A program made the translations under genes and the position numbers. Positions 33,767 through 41,663 of a stretch of DNA of 64,000 nucleotides are shown here, piece after piece; within the stretch, counting starts at the first letter, position 1; each line of letters opens with the position of its first letter. Source of the stretch: Bizionia saleffrena (GTDB lineage: Bacteria; Bacteroidota; Bacteroidia; Flavobacteriales; Flavobacteriaceae); the NCBI RefSeq assembly GCF_008086175.1, contig NZ_VSKM01000004.1, positions 62,001 to 126,000 of the forward strand, given 5' to 3'. A model generated the notes under the pieces. It did not search any database, was not told the DNA's origin, and saw nothing but the letters and a program-made list of their open reading frames with translations.

Positions 33767-34198
33767 CTATAATAAGCCGTTTTTTAAAGTGACTTTTAAT
33801 TCGATTTCTGTATTTATCACTTTTGAAATAGGACAAACCTCTTTCGCTTTATGCGCTATCTGCTGAAATCTCTCGGCATCAATTTCTGGCACCTCTCCTT
33901 CTAAGTTTAACATAATGTTTGTAATCGCCCCATCATCGAAAGTCACGGTAGCGCTTACGTCTAGCGTTGTTGCTGTAAAATTAGCGCTACTTAATAACAC
34001 GCTTAATTGCATTGCAAAACAGCTTGCGTGTGCGGCGCCTATTAACTACTCAGGGTTAGTTCCTTCTTTTCCATCTTCAAAACGGGTGTGAAACGAATAG
34101 CGTGCCGTATCTAAAACGTTACTTTTTGTAGTAACCTGACCTTGTCCGTCTTTTCCAATGCCATTTCATACTGCACTTCCTTTTCGTGTAAATTTCAT
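33767..34198 (-). pseudogene. OsmC/Ohr-family peroxiredoxin pseudogene
   Basis: The minus strand from ATG 34198 reads a full-length 143-codon OsmC-type protein, except for two in-frame stops. A TGA stands at codon 11 (34168-34166), where the family has Trp (AVW). A TAG stands at codon 51 (34048-34046), where the family has Glu (NPEEL). Between and after them the family text is intact: FTRKGSAV, GAAHASCFAMQL with the reactive Cys, and CPISKVINTEIEL with the second Cys. An open 81-codon remainder starting at 34012 lacks the N-terminal strands and the first cysteine. OsmC enzymes detoxify organic hydroperoxides; this copy should be inactive. Confidence 0.88.
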
Positions 34199-34222
34199 AG
34201 GGTCTGTTTTTAGTTACACTCT

Positions 34223-35317
34223 TTATTCTGAAGCTTTAGGATAATCTGTATATCCTTTTGCTCCTGTGGTGTAAAATGTATCTTCATTCCAAGCTGCCAG
34301 ATCTAGGTGGTTTGTAAATCGTTCTACCAAATCCGGATTAGAAATATAGGGTTTACCATAAGCGACTAAATCGGCGTAGCCTTCTTCAATTACTTTATTT
34401 CCTTTGTCTTGAGTGAATGCTGTATTAATCATTAAAGTTCCGTTATATAGTGGACGGAAATGTTTAGCGATTTCTGTTACAGCATAAGGGATTTCTGAAA
34501 CATCTGTAAAGGGTTCAGAAAGGTGAACGTAAGCTAAATTATAAGCGTTTAATTTTTTAATAATATATTCAAAAGTCGGAATCGTCTCCGCATCCAGCGT
34601 CATTCCGAATAAACCATTTAACGACGGATTAAAACGGGTACCAATTTTTTCCTGCGGAATTACCTCTTTAATCGCATCGAGCACTTCAAAAAAGAAACGC
34701 GTTTTGTTCTCTATACTTCCACCATATTCATCGGTTCTTTCATTAGAAGCATTATTGAAGAATTGATGAAATAAATAGCCGTTTGAAGAATGTATTTCAA
34801 CACCATCAAAACCTGCTTTTACCGCATTTGCTGCCGCATTTTTAAAATCATTAACCGTCTTTTTAATGTCTTCAATGGTCATTTCTTTTGGCGTAACCGT
34901 GTCTTTAAAACCTTCTGCAGTAAATGATTGCGCATTCGGGTTTATAGCAGACGCCGACAATGGCAATTCACCATTATGAAAATCGGGATGCGACATTCTA
35001 CCCACATGCCATAACTGAATAAATATTTTTCCCCCTTTATTATGCACACGCTGGGTTACTTCTTTCCAACCTTCTACTTGCTCATCAGAATAAATACCCG
35101 CAGTATGTATATAACCAACGGCTTCTTTAGACACTTGAGAGCCCTCTGTAATAATTAAACCTGCCGATGCGCGTTGCTCGTAATACAAGGCGTGTAGATT
35201 CTTAGTTGGCACGTTGCCTTCATTATCGGCTCTACTACGCGTCATAGGTGCCACAACAACTCTGTTGTTTAAGTTAATATTGTTGTTATATGGTGTTAAT
35301 AAATGTTGTTTGCTCAT
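34223..35317 (-). CDS. Old Yellow Enzyme-family alkene reductase
   Basis: A 364-residue FMN-dependent reductase. The substrate-binding pair is His176 and Asn179 in HSSNGYLFHQFF, with Tyr181 as proton donor. The N-terminal APMTRSRA segment and the C-terminal GYADLVAYGKPYISNPDL complete the NemA/OYE pattern. Such enzymes reduce activated C=C bonds of quinones, enones and nitro-compounds with NAD(P)H. The OsmC pseudogene lies 24 bp downstream, and a Crp/Fnr regulator gene lies upstream on the same strand. A promoter-like element and an FNR-like dyad stand in the 126-bp gap before its start. Confidence 0.93.
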   Translation of the reverse strand: MSKQHLLTPYNNNINLNNRVVVAPMTRSRADNEGNVPTKNLHALYYEQRASAGLIITEGSQVSKEAVGYIHTAGIYSDEQVEGWKEVTQRVHNKGGKIFIQLWHVGRMSHPDFHNGELPLSASAINPNAQSFTAEGFKDTVTPKEMTIEDIKKTVNDFKNAAANAVKAGFDGVEIHSSNGYLFHQFFNNASNERTDEYGGSIENKTRFFFEVLDAIKEVIPQEKIGTRFNPSLNGLFGMTLDAETIPTFEYIIKKLNAYNLAYVHLSEPFTDVSEIPYAVTEIAKHFRPLYNGTLMINTAFTQDKGNKVIEEGYADLVAYGKPYISNPDLVERFTNHLDLAAWNEDTFYTTGAKGYTDYPKASE

Positions 35318-35388
35318 CTGTTTTTCTTTTGATTTGTTAGTACTAAAATCTAGCCAATGTGTCCGTTCTTTTATAATTTCGAGACGTA

Positions 35389-35396
35389 CAAAGTTA
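35389..35396 (-). promoter_or_regulatory. -7 element of the Old Yellow Enzyme gene
   Basis: CAAAGTTA (minus TAACTTTG) fits TAnnTTTG. Transcription would start near 35385, leaving a leader of about 68 nt. No -33 TTG was found, which suits an activated promoter. Confidence 0.55.
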
Positions 35397-35418
35397 CAAT
35401 TACAAAATGCTAATAAAA

Positions 35419-35432
35419 TTGACGCATATCAA
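35419..35432 (-). promoter_or_regulatory. FNR-like operator
   Basis: TTGAC-GCAT-ATCAA matches the FNR dyad TTGAT-N4-ATCAA at nine of ten fixed positions. Its centre (35425.5) is about 40 bp upstream of the predicted transcription start, the class II activator position. The regulator gene next to it carries an FNR-type recognition helix. Confidence 0.55.
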
Positions 35433-35443
35433 TTAAGACTGTT

Positions 35444-36019
35444 TTAACTTTTTACTTGGCGCCTAACGCGACTTAAGTTTTCTGCCGAAACACCCAGGTA
35501 ATTTGCAATGTCGTAATTAGGCACTCTGTTTTCAATATTTGGATACGACGCACAGAACTCAGCATAGCGGTCTTTTGTATTCTTTTCTAGTGTCGATAAA
35601 ATGCGTTTACGTTGAGAAATAAAAGCTTGAGTAGTTAAAATTCTAAAGTAGCGCTCAAAAATGGGAGCTTCCTCATAAATCTTTTGAAGATTGTTATAAT
35701 TAATGGATAATAGCTGTGAATCATCAATAGCTTCAATATATAATTTTGAAGGGACATGATTATAGAAGGCATCAAAATCTCCAACCCACCAATTTTCGAC
35801 GGCAAATTGAATAATATGCTTATTGCCTTTGTCTCCTATATAATAAGCCTTTAAACACCCTTTTATAACAAAATATTCGTGCTTTATATGTGTGCCAGGC
35901 TTGAGTAAAAACTGACCTTTATCGACATTAATTTCATTTAAATAAGAATTAAATAATTGTTTGTCGGTTTCTGTTGGACTAATATGATTATTTATGTGTT
36001 TAATAATAGACTGATACAT
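35444..36019 (-). CDS. Crp/Fnr-family transcriptional regulator
   Basis: A 191-residue regulator. Residues about 25-115 form a cyclic-nucleotide-binding-type beta roll (LKPGTHIKHEYFVIKGCLKAYY, split), and residues about 140-191 a winged helix. The recognition helix SAENLSRVRR carries Glu180-x-x-Ser183-Arg184, the ExxSR pattern by which FNR reads TTGAT. The N-terminal iron-sulfur cysteines of FNR are absent, so the signal is not an FNR-type cluster. The gene ends 126 bp before the Old Yellow Enzyme start, which it probably controls. Confidence 0.9.
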   Translation of the reverse strand: MYQSIIKHINNHISPTETDKQLFNSYLNEINVDKGQFLLKPGTHIKHEYFVIKGCLKAYYIGDKGNKHIIQFAVENWWVGDFDAFYNHVPSKLYIEAIDDSQLLSINYNNLQKIYEEAPIFERYFRILTTQAFISQRKRILSTLEKNTKDRYAEFCASYPNIENRVPNYDIANYLGVSAENLSRVRRQVKS

Positions 36020-36142
36020 TAGACAAAGATGCGAAAATCAATAGCTTTTTGCAATACTCTTTTTTAGGAATGATTTCGTTGTAATTAGATACTATCTAAG
36101 ACTCTACTTCTTAACACCACATAGTATTGAGTTTTACGGTAA

Positions 36143-36238
36143 TTACTCTTTAAATATTTTTATAGTGTGTTCATTTGCTAATTTAAAGTCTTTGTTCTTT
36201 CTTATTTCTACGCAGTGATCTCTGGCTTTACCTAGTAA
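36143..36238 (-). other. In-frame coding-like stretch after the acyl-CoA dehydrogenase stop
   Basis: Directly after the TAA of the dehydrogenase gene (36241-36239), the same frame continues for 31 codons (LLGKARDHCVEIRKNKDF, KLANEHTIKIFKE) to a TAA at 36145-36143. The text looks protein-like and has no start codon of its own. It may be a lost C-terminal extension or the remnant of another gene. Confidence 0.3.
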
Positions 36239-37438
36239 TTACACTTGTTTTTTTATGGCCTTCAAATGTTGAAACAATTCTCTAAATAGCCCGCGGGCTA
36301 TTAATAGTTTCATAATCTCATTAGTGCCGGCATAAATTCTAGCTACCCTATTATCTGCATACATTCGGGCAATTGGGTAATCCCAGATATAACCATAACC
36401 TCCAAATAACTGTAGGCATTCGTCCACTATTTTACTGTGCATTTCGGTTGCAGAATACTTCGCCATTGAAGCGCTTTCCGCCGTAAGTTGATGCTTTGTT
36501 AATAACTGTGTACAGCGATCTACAAACGTTTGATGCACTTGTAGTTGTGTAGCACATTCGGCCAATTTAAATTGTGTGTTTTGAAATGCGGCAATAGGCT
36601 GCTTAAAAGCGGTTCTTGTAGAGGTATAGTCAATAGTATTTTCAATAGCGCCTTCTGCACCACCAATAGCATTTAGTGCTACTGTTAAACGCTCTCTAGC
36701 CAATTCTGTCATCATAATTTTGAAACCACTCCCTTCTTCTCCTAATAAATTTTCTTTTGGCACTTTGACATTATCAAAAAATAACTCGCACGTATCTTGG
36801 GCTTTCATCCCAATTTTTTTGAAAGGAATTCCTTTTTCGAAACCGTCATAGGCGCTTTCTATAATTAATAAAGACACGCCTTCTTTCTCTGTTCCAATAT
36901 TAGTTTTTACAGCAACGATAGCCATATCGCACATATACCCATTGGTGATAAAAGTTTTTTGTCCGTTAACCAAATAATGGTCTCCTTTATCTACCGCATT
37001 TGTTTTAATAGCTTTAAGATCACTACCACAATTGGGCTCGGTCATTCCAATGGATGTAATGAGTTTTCCGGTCGCCATTTGAGGTAGATATTTTTGTTTT
37101 TGGGCTTCGGTACCATACTTTAAAAGATAGGGCGCCACAATATCTGAATGTAAAGAGAAACCTGGCCCACTGACTCCTTTTTTACCCAATTCTTCAATAA
37201 ATAAAGCACTAAAGCTGAAATCTAAACCACTACCACCATAGTTCTCTGGCATATCAATGCAAAGCAATCCCAATTTTCCGGCGCGTTCCCAGATATCCCG
37301 ACTAACCATTCCGTTTTTTTCCCATTCTTCAGTGTGCTCAATAATTTCGTTGTTAATGAAATCCTGAATCATACCTTGCATCATTTTATGCTCTTCTGAG
37401 GCGTATATTTCGCGTTCTAATAAAACAGTGTGTAACAT
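36239..37438 (-). CDS. Long-chain-type acyl-CoA dehydrogenase
   Basis: A 399-residue FAD-dependent acyl-CoA dehydrogenase. FAD-binding segments SIGMTEPNCGSDL and FITNGYMCD are present, and the C-terminal YAGTNEIMKLLIAR matches the long-chain form. In that form the catalytic base is a Glu on helix G, here probably within AIGGAEGAIENT, rather than the Glu of the YEGT motif, which is Ala here. It catalyses the first step of fatty acid beta-oxidation. It appears monocistronic. An imperfect 11-bp dyad lies at 37524-37565, about 85 bp upstream of the start. Confidence 0.92.
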   Translation of the reverse strand: MLHTVLLEREIYASEEHKMMQGMIQDFINNEIIEHTEEWEKNGMVSRDIWERAGKLGLLCIDMPENYGGSGLDFSFSALFIEELGKKGVSGPGFSLHSDIVAPYLLKYGTEAQKQKYLPQMATGKLITSIGMTEPNCGSDLKAIKTNAVDKGDHYLVNGQKTFITNGYMCDMAIVAVKTNIGTEKEGVSLLIIESAYDGFEKGIPFKKIGMKAQDTCELFFDNVKVPKENLLGEEGSGFKIMMTELARERLTVALNAIGGAEGAIENTIDYTSTRTAFKQPIAAFQNTQFKLAECATQLQVHQTFVDRCTQLLTKHQLTAESASMAKYSATEMHSKIVDECLQLFGGYGYIWDYPIARMYADNRVARIYAGTNEIMKLLIARGLFRELFQHLKAIKKQV

Positions 37439-37523
37439 ATATGTGGAGCTTTTAAGTATTGATTATTGTAAACTGTATCACTCGTTCTCGTTTTTATACT
37501 TGAAATAAAGCCGACTATTTATT

Positions 37524-37565
37524 GACATTGGCAGTTCTTATGCGTTAAGTATTCTGCCCAATGTC
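37524..37565 (-). promoter_or_regulatory. Long dyad upstream of the acyl-CoA dehydrogenase gene
   Basis: GACATTGGCAG (37524-37534) and CTGCCCAATGTC (37554-37565) are complementary apart from one extra base, with a 19-nt spacer. It could be an operator or an mRNA leader hairpin. Fatty-acid regulators often bind dyads before such genes, but no regulator is visible nearby. Confidence 0.35.
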
Positions 37566-37699
37566 GTTAAATTTTTAAATACGCAATCCTCAGCGATGCT
37601 TTATCTTTTTATTAATGCCGCACGACTTTAAACCGTAATAACCGTTTTCATAAATATATAAAAAAATAGACTCATAAAATTTCTTGTTTGCAAAGGTTG

Positions 37700-39484
37700 T
37701 TACAATATTTTACAGATATCTTTTAACCAAGCCTTTTCATCGGTATTCAATAATGGCGATAAGTGCTCAAAAACCATTTTATGATACGCATTAAACCATT
37801 CCTTTTCAGAATCTAACAATAGCGTTGTGTTTATGAGTTGTCTGTCTATAGGGAATAACGTAATTGGTGTAAAGCCTAAAAAGTCTCCAAATTCGGTTTG
37901 TTGTTTACCTACCGAAAGCACTACATTTTCAATACGAATACCATAAACATCTTTTTTATAACACCCAGGCTCTATTGTTGTTAATTGATGTGCAGCATGT
38001 ACTGAACTACCACTACTCGTTGCTGGATTGGTTGTAAACCCTTGCGCCGGTTCATGCACCATCCCAAAACTTCCTATACCGTGACCAGTACCGTGCGCAT
38101 AATCTAGCCCTTGTTTCCATAAATGGACTCTCGCAAAAGCATCCATTTGCATACCGACTGTGCCTTTAGGGAATTGTAATTGCTCGAGTTCTATATAGCC
38201 TTTTAACACAGCGGTATACGCCGTTTTCAATTCGTCTGTTGGTGTCCCGCCTAGCCAAACGGTGCGGGTAATATCTGTGGTACCGTCCTTGTATTGTGCA
38301 CCGCTATCGACTAAAAGAATATCTTCGTTTTTTACTCGTGCAGAGCCATTTTTTGGTGCTGTATAATGAATAACCGCTCCATTGCCTTTATAGCCTACAA
38401 TAGCAGCAAAAGATTCGCCCATATACAAGGCTTGTTCTTTCCGGAAACTCTCTAACTTTTTACCAATCTCGTACTCTGAAAGAGATTTTGTTTTAAGTTC
38501 TTTTTCCAACCATATAAAAAATTTGGTAAGCGCGATACCATCCTTAATCATACAGTTTTTTGCACCCTGGATTTCGGTTGCGTTTTTAATAGCTTTCCAT
38601 TCTTTAGCTACTGAATTCTGAACTATAAATTGACTTTTTACAGCATTATAAACGGCATAATTTAAAGAGGATACATCCGCAATTATTTTTTTATTCGCTT
38701 CTATTTCTCCTAATTCATCAATTGCTACATCATAATTAACGATGTTAATATTCAATTTTGAAAAGGTCTCGATAGCTTGAGACGTAAATCGATTCCTATT
38801 GCAGAATAGGACTGTGTTTTCCAACCCTACCATGGCGTAAGCGGTAACTAAGGGTGTGAAATCGATATCTTGAGAACGGATATTAAACAACCAAGCTATT
38901 TCATCTAGACTTGAAAACAAATAGTAATCGGCTTTGGCATCGGTAATTTTACTTTGAACTTTTTCTATTTTTGAGGCTGTTGTTTCACCGCTATATTCCA
39001 AGGGATGTAAATTGACTGAAAAATTAGGTAGTCCAGGTCTATCAGACCAAATATCATCTACTAAATTTGGGATATTTTGCAGTTTAATATGTTTCGTTTT
39101 CGCTATGCTCTCTATATAATCAAGTTGAGCTTTCGAAAACTGCAAAAAATCTATTCCTATAACCGCCTTTTCTTTTAAACTATCACATATCCATTGTACG
39201 TGTTCGGGTGCATGAGGAACCGACTGTTTATGTAAGTTGATGTTATAAGCAGCGCATTCATCTTCAAATTGTATAAAATAACGAGAATCTGTCCATAAGG
39301 CAGTTTCATTGTGGTTAACGACTAACACCCCAGCAGATCCTGTGAATCCAGTAAAATATTCCCTTACTTTCCAGTGTTCTGCGACATATTCTGATTGGTG
39401 GGGATCTGTTGATGGAATAATTACGGCGTCTAAATTGTATTTAGATAGTGTTTGGCGAAGTTTTTCTAGCCTTTTATTAATCAT
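37700..39484 (-). CDS. Aminopeptidase P family (Xaa-Pro aminopeptidase, M24B)
   Basis: A 594-residue three-domain aminopeptidase P like the long, eukaryote-type enzymes. The first two creatinase-like domains occupy about residues 1-300. The pita-bread metal site includes DSGAQYKDGTTD (two Asp ligands), HGTGHGIG (His ligand), EPGCY and RIENVV (two Glu ligands). It removes N-terminal residues before proline in the cytoplasm; there is no signal peptide. Length matches the long family. It stands alone, with about 260 bp to the next gene downstream and 355 bp upstream. Confidence 0.94.
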   Translation of the reverse strand: MINKRLEKLRQTLSKYNLDAVIIPSTDPHQSEYVAEHWKVREYFTGFTGSAGVLVVNHNETALWTDSRYFIQFEDECAAYNINLHKQSVPHAPEHVQWICDSLKEKAVIGIDFLQFSKAQLDYIESIAKTKHIKLQNIPNLVDDIWSDRPGLPNFSVNLHPLEYSGETTASKIEKVQSKITDAKADYYLFSSLDEIAWLFNIRSQDIDFTPLVTAYAMVGLENTVLFCNRNRFTSQAIETFSKLNINIVNYDVAIDELGEIEANKKIIADVSSLNYAVYNAVKSQFIVQNSVAKEWKAIKNATEIQGAKNCMIKDGIALTKFFIWLEKELKTKSLSEYEIGKKLESFRKEQALYMGESFAAIVGYKGNGAVIHYTAPKNGSARVKNEDILLVDSGAQYKDGTTDITRTVWLGGTPTDELKTAYTAVLKGYIELEQLQFPKGTVGMQMDAFARVHLWKQGLDYAHGTGHGIGSFGMVHEPAQGFTTNPATSSGSSVHAAHQLTTIEPGCYKKDVYGIRIENVVLSVGKQQTEFGDFLGFTPITLFPIDRQLINTTLLLDSEKEWFNAYHKMVFEHLSPLLNTDEKAWLKDICKIL

Positions 39485-39838
39485 TTGTAGTAAATTATTA
39501 TGTTTAGATAAATCGAAGTTTAAACTATTTTCTTCAAGTTCCCTGTTACCTATTAATAATGTAACAGGGTTCGAAATTTAAAAATAACACTATATATTTG
39601 ATTGTATATCATAATTTATGAGAAAGTGAAAGCAATAGATCGGTGCTATTTTAAAATAGTACACCTTATAGCTCCTGCATTCGTTACCCAAGTTAAGTTT
39701 AGGCGTGTAGCGTCGTATAAAATTCTCAGAAAAAGGGAAAAGTTTCGCTGTACCATTTCATGATAGCCAAATCACAGAACGAGAGGGATAATAGACCCTA
39801 AAACATCAGTTTTTACGGTATATAAAAGTAAAACTACT
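39485..39838. other. Gene-free gap with two perfect dyads
   Basis: CCCTGTTAC (39541-39549) and GTAACAGGG (39561-39569) form a perfect 9-bp hairpin about 60 bp upstream of the aminopeptidase start. A 14-bp perfect palindrome CTATTTTAAAATAG lies at 39646-39659, flanked by GGTG and CACC. A plus-strand TATATTTG at 39593-39600 fits the -7 element but no plus-strand gene follows within 1.3 kb. No frame was convincing. Confidence 0.5.
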
Positions 39839-40465
39839 TTATAAGTCAGAATTAAAACGCTTTAAAATAATGTTTTTTTCTACTACCAATAATCCATTAT
39901 CTAGTTTAGGATTTAAAATTCTGGTGATATCTCCTTTTTTTGCTAAACGTTTACGGCATAATTTTGTAAGTAAATAGTCATCATTAAATAAGAAACTTTC
40001 TAAAGCATATTCTTTATGTAATGGTACTTTGATAATAGGAAACAATTGTTTTAGAATTTTGTAACGTCGGTCGTTTCCGGGTATAAAGGTGAAAAAAGTG
40101 TAGCGTCCATCAGCATCCGTTTTTATCCAAGCGTTATGCTTTACGTAGCGCTTACCGTTCTGTTTTTTTAATTCAAAATCACCAAATTCATTAGGCTGTT
40201 CTATATATAGTAAAACATTTACTGCAGGAGTTATACCATCGCTGTTATAAATGGTTCCTGAAATTTTAAGCTTATCACGCTTTGAATCGTAACCTGGAAT
40301 AGTATCGATATTATTTAAATTAAGTTCTGTATAAACGTAGATAGAGCTGCGTTTTAAATAATTTAAAGTGGTTTCGTGCGAAACTTCTTGGTAATCTTGT
40401 GAGTAGCTTAAAAAATTAGAGCTCAAAAAGGATACAAATAGTAAAAAAGTGGTTAGAATTTTCAT
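39839..40465 (-). CDS. Secreted intradiol-dioxygenase-like protein, probably non-catalytic
   Basis: A 208-residue protein with a signal peptide (cleavage near SYSQ, residues 20-23). The central part, KISGTIYNSDGITPAVNVLLYIEQ then KTDADGRYTFFTFIPG, matches the beta sandwich of intradiol ring-cleavage dioxygenases (protocatechuate dioxygenase-like). The iron ligands expected after this motif (Tyr and paired His) are not seen, so the fold is probably used for binding or is degenerate. Such secreted forms occur in Bacteroidota with no assigned role. It stands alone. Confidence 0.7.
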   Translation of the reverse strand: MKILTTFLLFVSFLSSNFLSYSQDYQEVSHETTLNYLKRSSIYVYTELNLNNIDTIPGYDSKRDKLKISGTIYNSDGITPAVNVLLYIEQPNEFGDFELKKQNGKRYVKHNAWIKTDADGRYTFFTFIPGNDRRYKILKQLFPIIKVPLHKEYALESFLFNDDYLLTKLCRKRLAKKGDITRILNPKLDNGLLVVEKNIILKRFNSDL

Positions 40466-40927
40466 AATAATAGCGTTTGATTACTATTAAAATAGGGGGT
40501 TTTATTTTTAATTTCACTAAAAATCGCACGAACGCTTAAAATTTACGTTGAAATGTTATTTAAAGTCAATTACCTCGATGAAATGCAGTCGATAAAGAAG
40601 AAATGTAATTATGTATTTTAGGTTAAAATAAATAAATTTTAAATTTAAACGGTCACCATATTTCGTGCTTAATAACAAGTAAATGAATGGAGTACAAATA
40701 AAAATAAAGTATTAATTTTCTTACAAATAAATTTTATAAGGATAAATGTGCACTAAAGAATGATCTCTTTAATAGAAATAATTTCTATTAAACTGAAGAC
40801 CTATTTGGTATTTTAACTGTACAGCTATTTGTCGTATAAATATGCCCTTTACCTAATGTTTATACAGTTTAACTGATAAAAAGAATAGTTGCTCGATAAA
40901 ATTATCTTAAAATATTTAAGAATAGAG
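40466..40927. other. Gene-free gap with a 25-bp palindrome
   Basis: No convincing frame in about 460 bp. TTTAATAGAAAT (40768-40779) and ATTTCTATTAAA (40781-40792) form a perfect 12-bp dyad with one central base. An 8-bp palindrome CTGTACAG lies near 40818. Both are upstream of the promoter of the gene at 40983 and could bind a regulator. Confidence 0.5.
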
Positions 40928-40957
40928 TTGTTTTTTTCAATAATTTATATAGATTTG
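40928..40957 (+). promoter_or_regulatory. Bacteroidota-type promoter
   Basis: TTG at 40928-40930, 19 bp spacer, then TAGATTTG at 40950-40957. This fits TTG-N17-23-TAnnTTTG. Transcription would start near 40962, 21 bp before the ATG at 40983. Confidence 0.7.
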
Positions 40958-40982
40958 TTAAATAAAACTTAAAGCCCCTCAA

Positions 40983-41435
40983 ATGAAAGCAAAAACTACT
41001 TTTTTTACCATTATTTTTTTTATGATAGTGAGTATTAGTTCAGCACAGAAAAATAAACAATCTCTTCAATTGATCAATGGTAAAGTCGGTATTGCTAAAT
41101 ACCACAGTCAAGATGAATTAAGTAGATTATCAAAAGGAGCTATATTAACTCTATATATACGTCGTATAGAGGTTATTGTAAAAATATTACCTAATATAGC
41201 CTTTGCAACTACCCCAAATGTTACTATGGAAACTTTAGGGATTCCTGAGACTAAAGAAAATATTAAAGCGTTGCAAGCAAACCTTGATGCTACTACAAAT
41301 TATTTTGATAGTACCGTAGAATTTCAGAGATCAATATTGCCGTATTCAGATTCCAGAGATCTTATATCTGCTATATTATTTTATGAAGAAATATTAAAAT
41401 CTCTTCATACTTACAACGATTTTAAATCAAATTAG
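40983..41435 (+). CDS. Secreted protein of unknown function before the gliding locus
   Basis: A 150-residue protein with a signal peptide (KTTFFTIIFFMIVSISSAQ, cleavage near residue 21). The mature part is predicted mainly helical (ELSRLSKGAILTLYIRRIEV, DLISAILFYEEILKSLHTY). No domain was recognised, and there is no lipobox or sorting domain. A well-formed promoter lies 26 bp upstream. The next gene, 228 bp downstream on the same strand, has its own weaker promoter-like word, so co-transcription with the gliding operon is possible but not shown. Confidence 0.7.
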   Translation: MKAKTTFFTIIFFMIVSISSAQKNKQSLQLINGKVGIAKYHSQDELSRLSKGAILTLYIRRIEVIVKILPNIAFATTPNVTMETLGIPETKENIKALQANLDATTNYFDSTVEFQRSILPYSDSRDLISAILFYEEILKSLHTYNDFKSN

Positions 41436-41519
41436 TTCTATTCAGGTGTATTCAAAATCTTTAATAATTACCTAAAACCTAAATCCATTCACTATTTAAT
41501 TAACAACCTTCGTTATTGT

Positions 41520-41527
41520 TAAATTTG
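41520..41527 (+). promoter_or_regulatory. -7-like element before the gliding operon
   Basis: TAAATTTG fits TAnnTTTG, 136 bp before the ATG at 41664. No TTG at the right distance was seen. It is a candidate start for the 41664-62286 transcript with a long leader. Confidence 0.4.
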
Positions 41528-41663
41528 TAAGAAAAGTATTATATTTTTAAATTATTTATGCGTTTTAGCGTCATTATTTGCATTTAACGTGTATTTATTC
41601 ATATAAATTTTTATATTCGTCCAAGATATTATTCCCAATAATTTATAAATTGATTTAACCGCT

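Noticed and set aside
33767-34012. Open 81-codon frame as a functional small OsmC protein
   Set aside because: The frame starts inside the OsmC domain, lacks the N-terminal strands and first cysteine, and the upstream family text with two stops shows it is the rest of a pseudogene.
34166-34168. TGA in the OsmC frame as selenocysteine or recoding
   Set aside because: The position normally holds Trp, not the reactive Cys, no selenocysteine element was seen, and a second stop (TAG) follows at codon 51.
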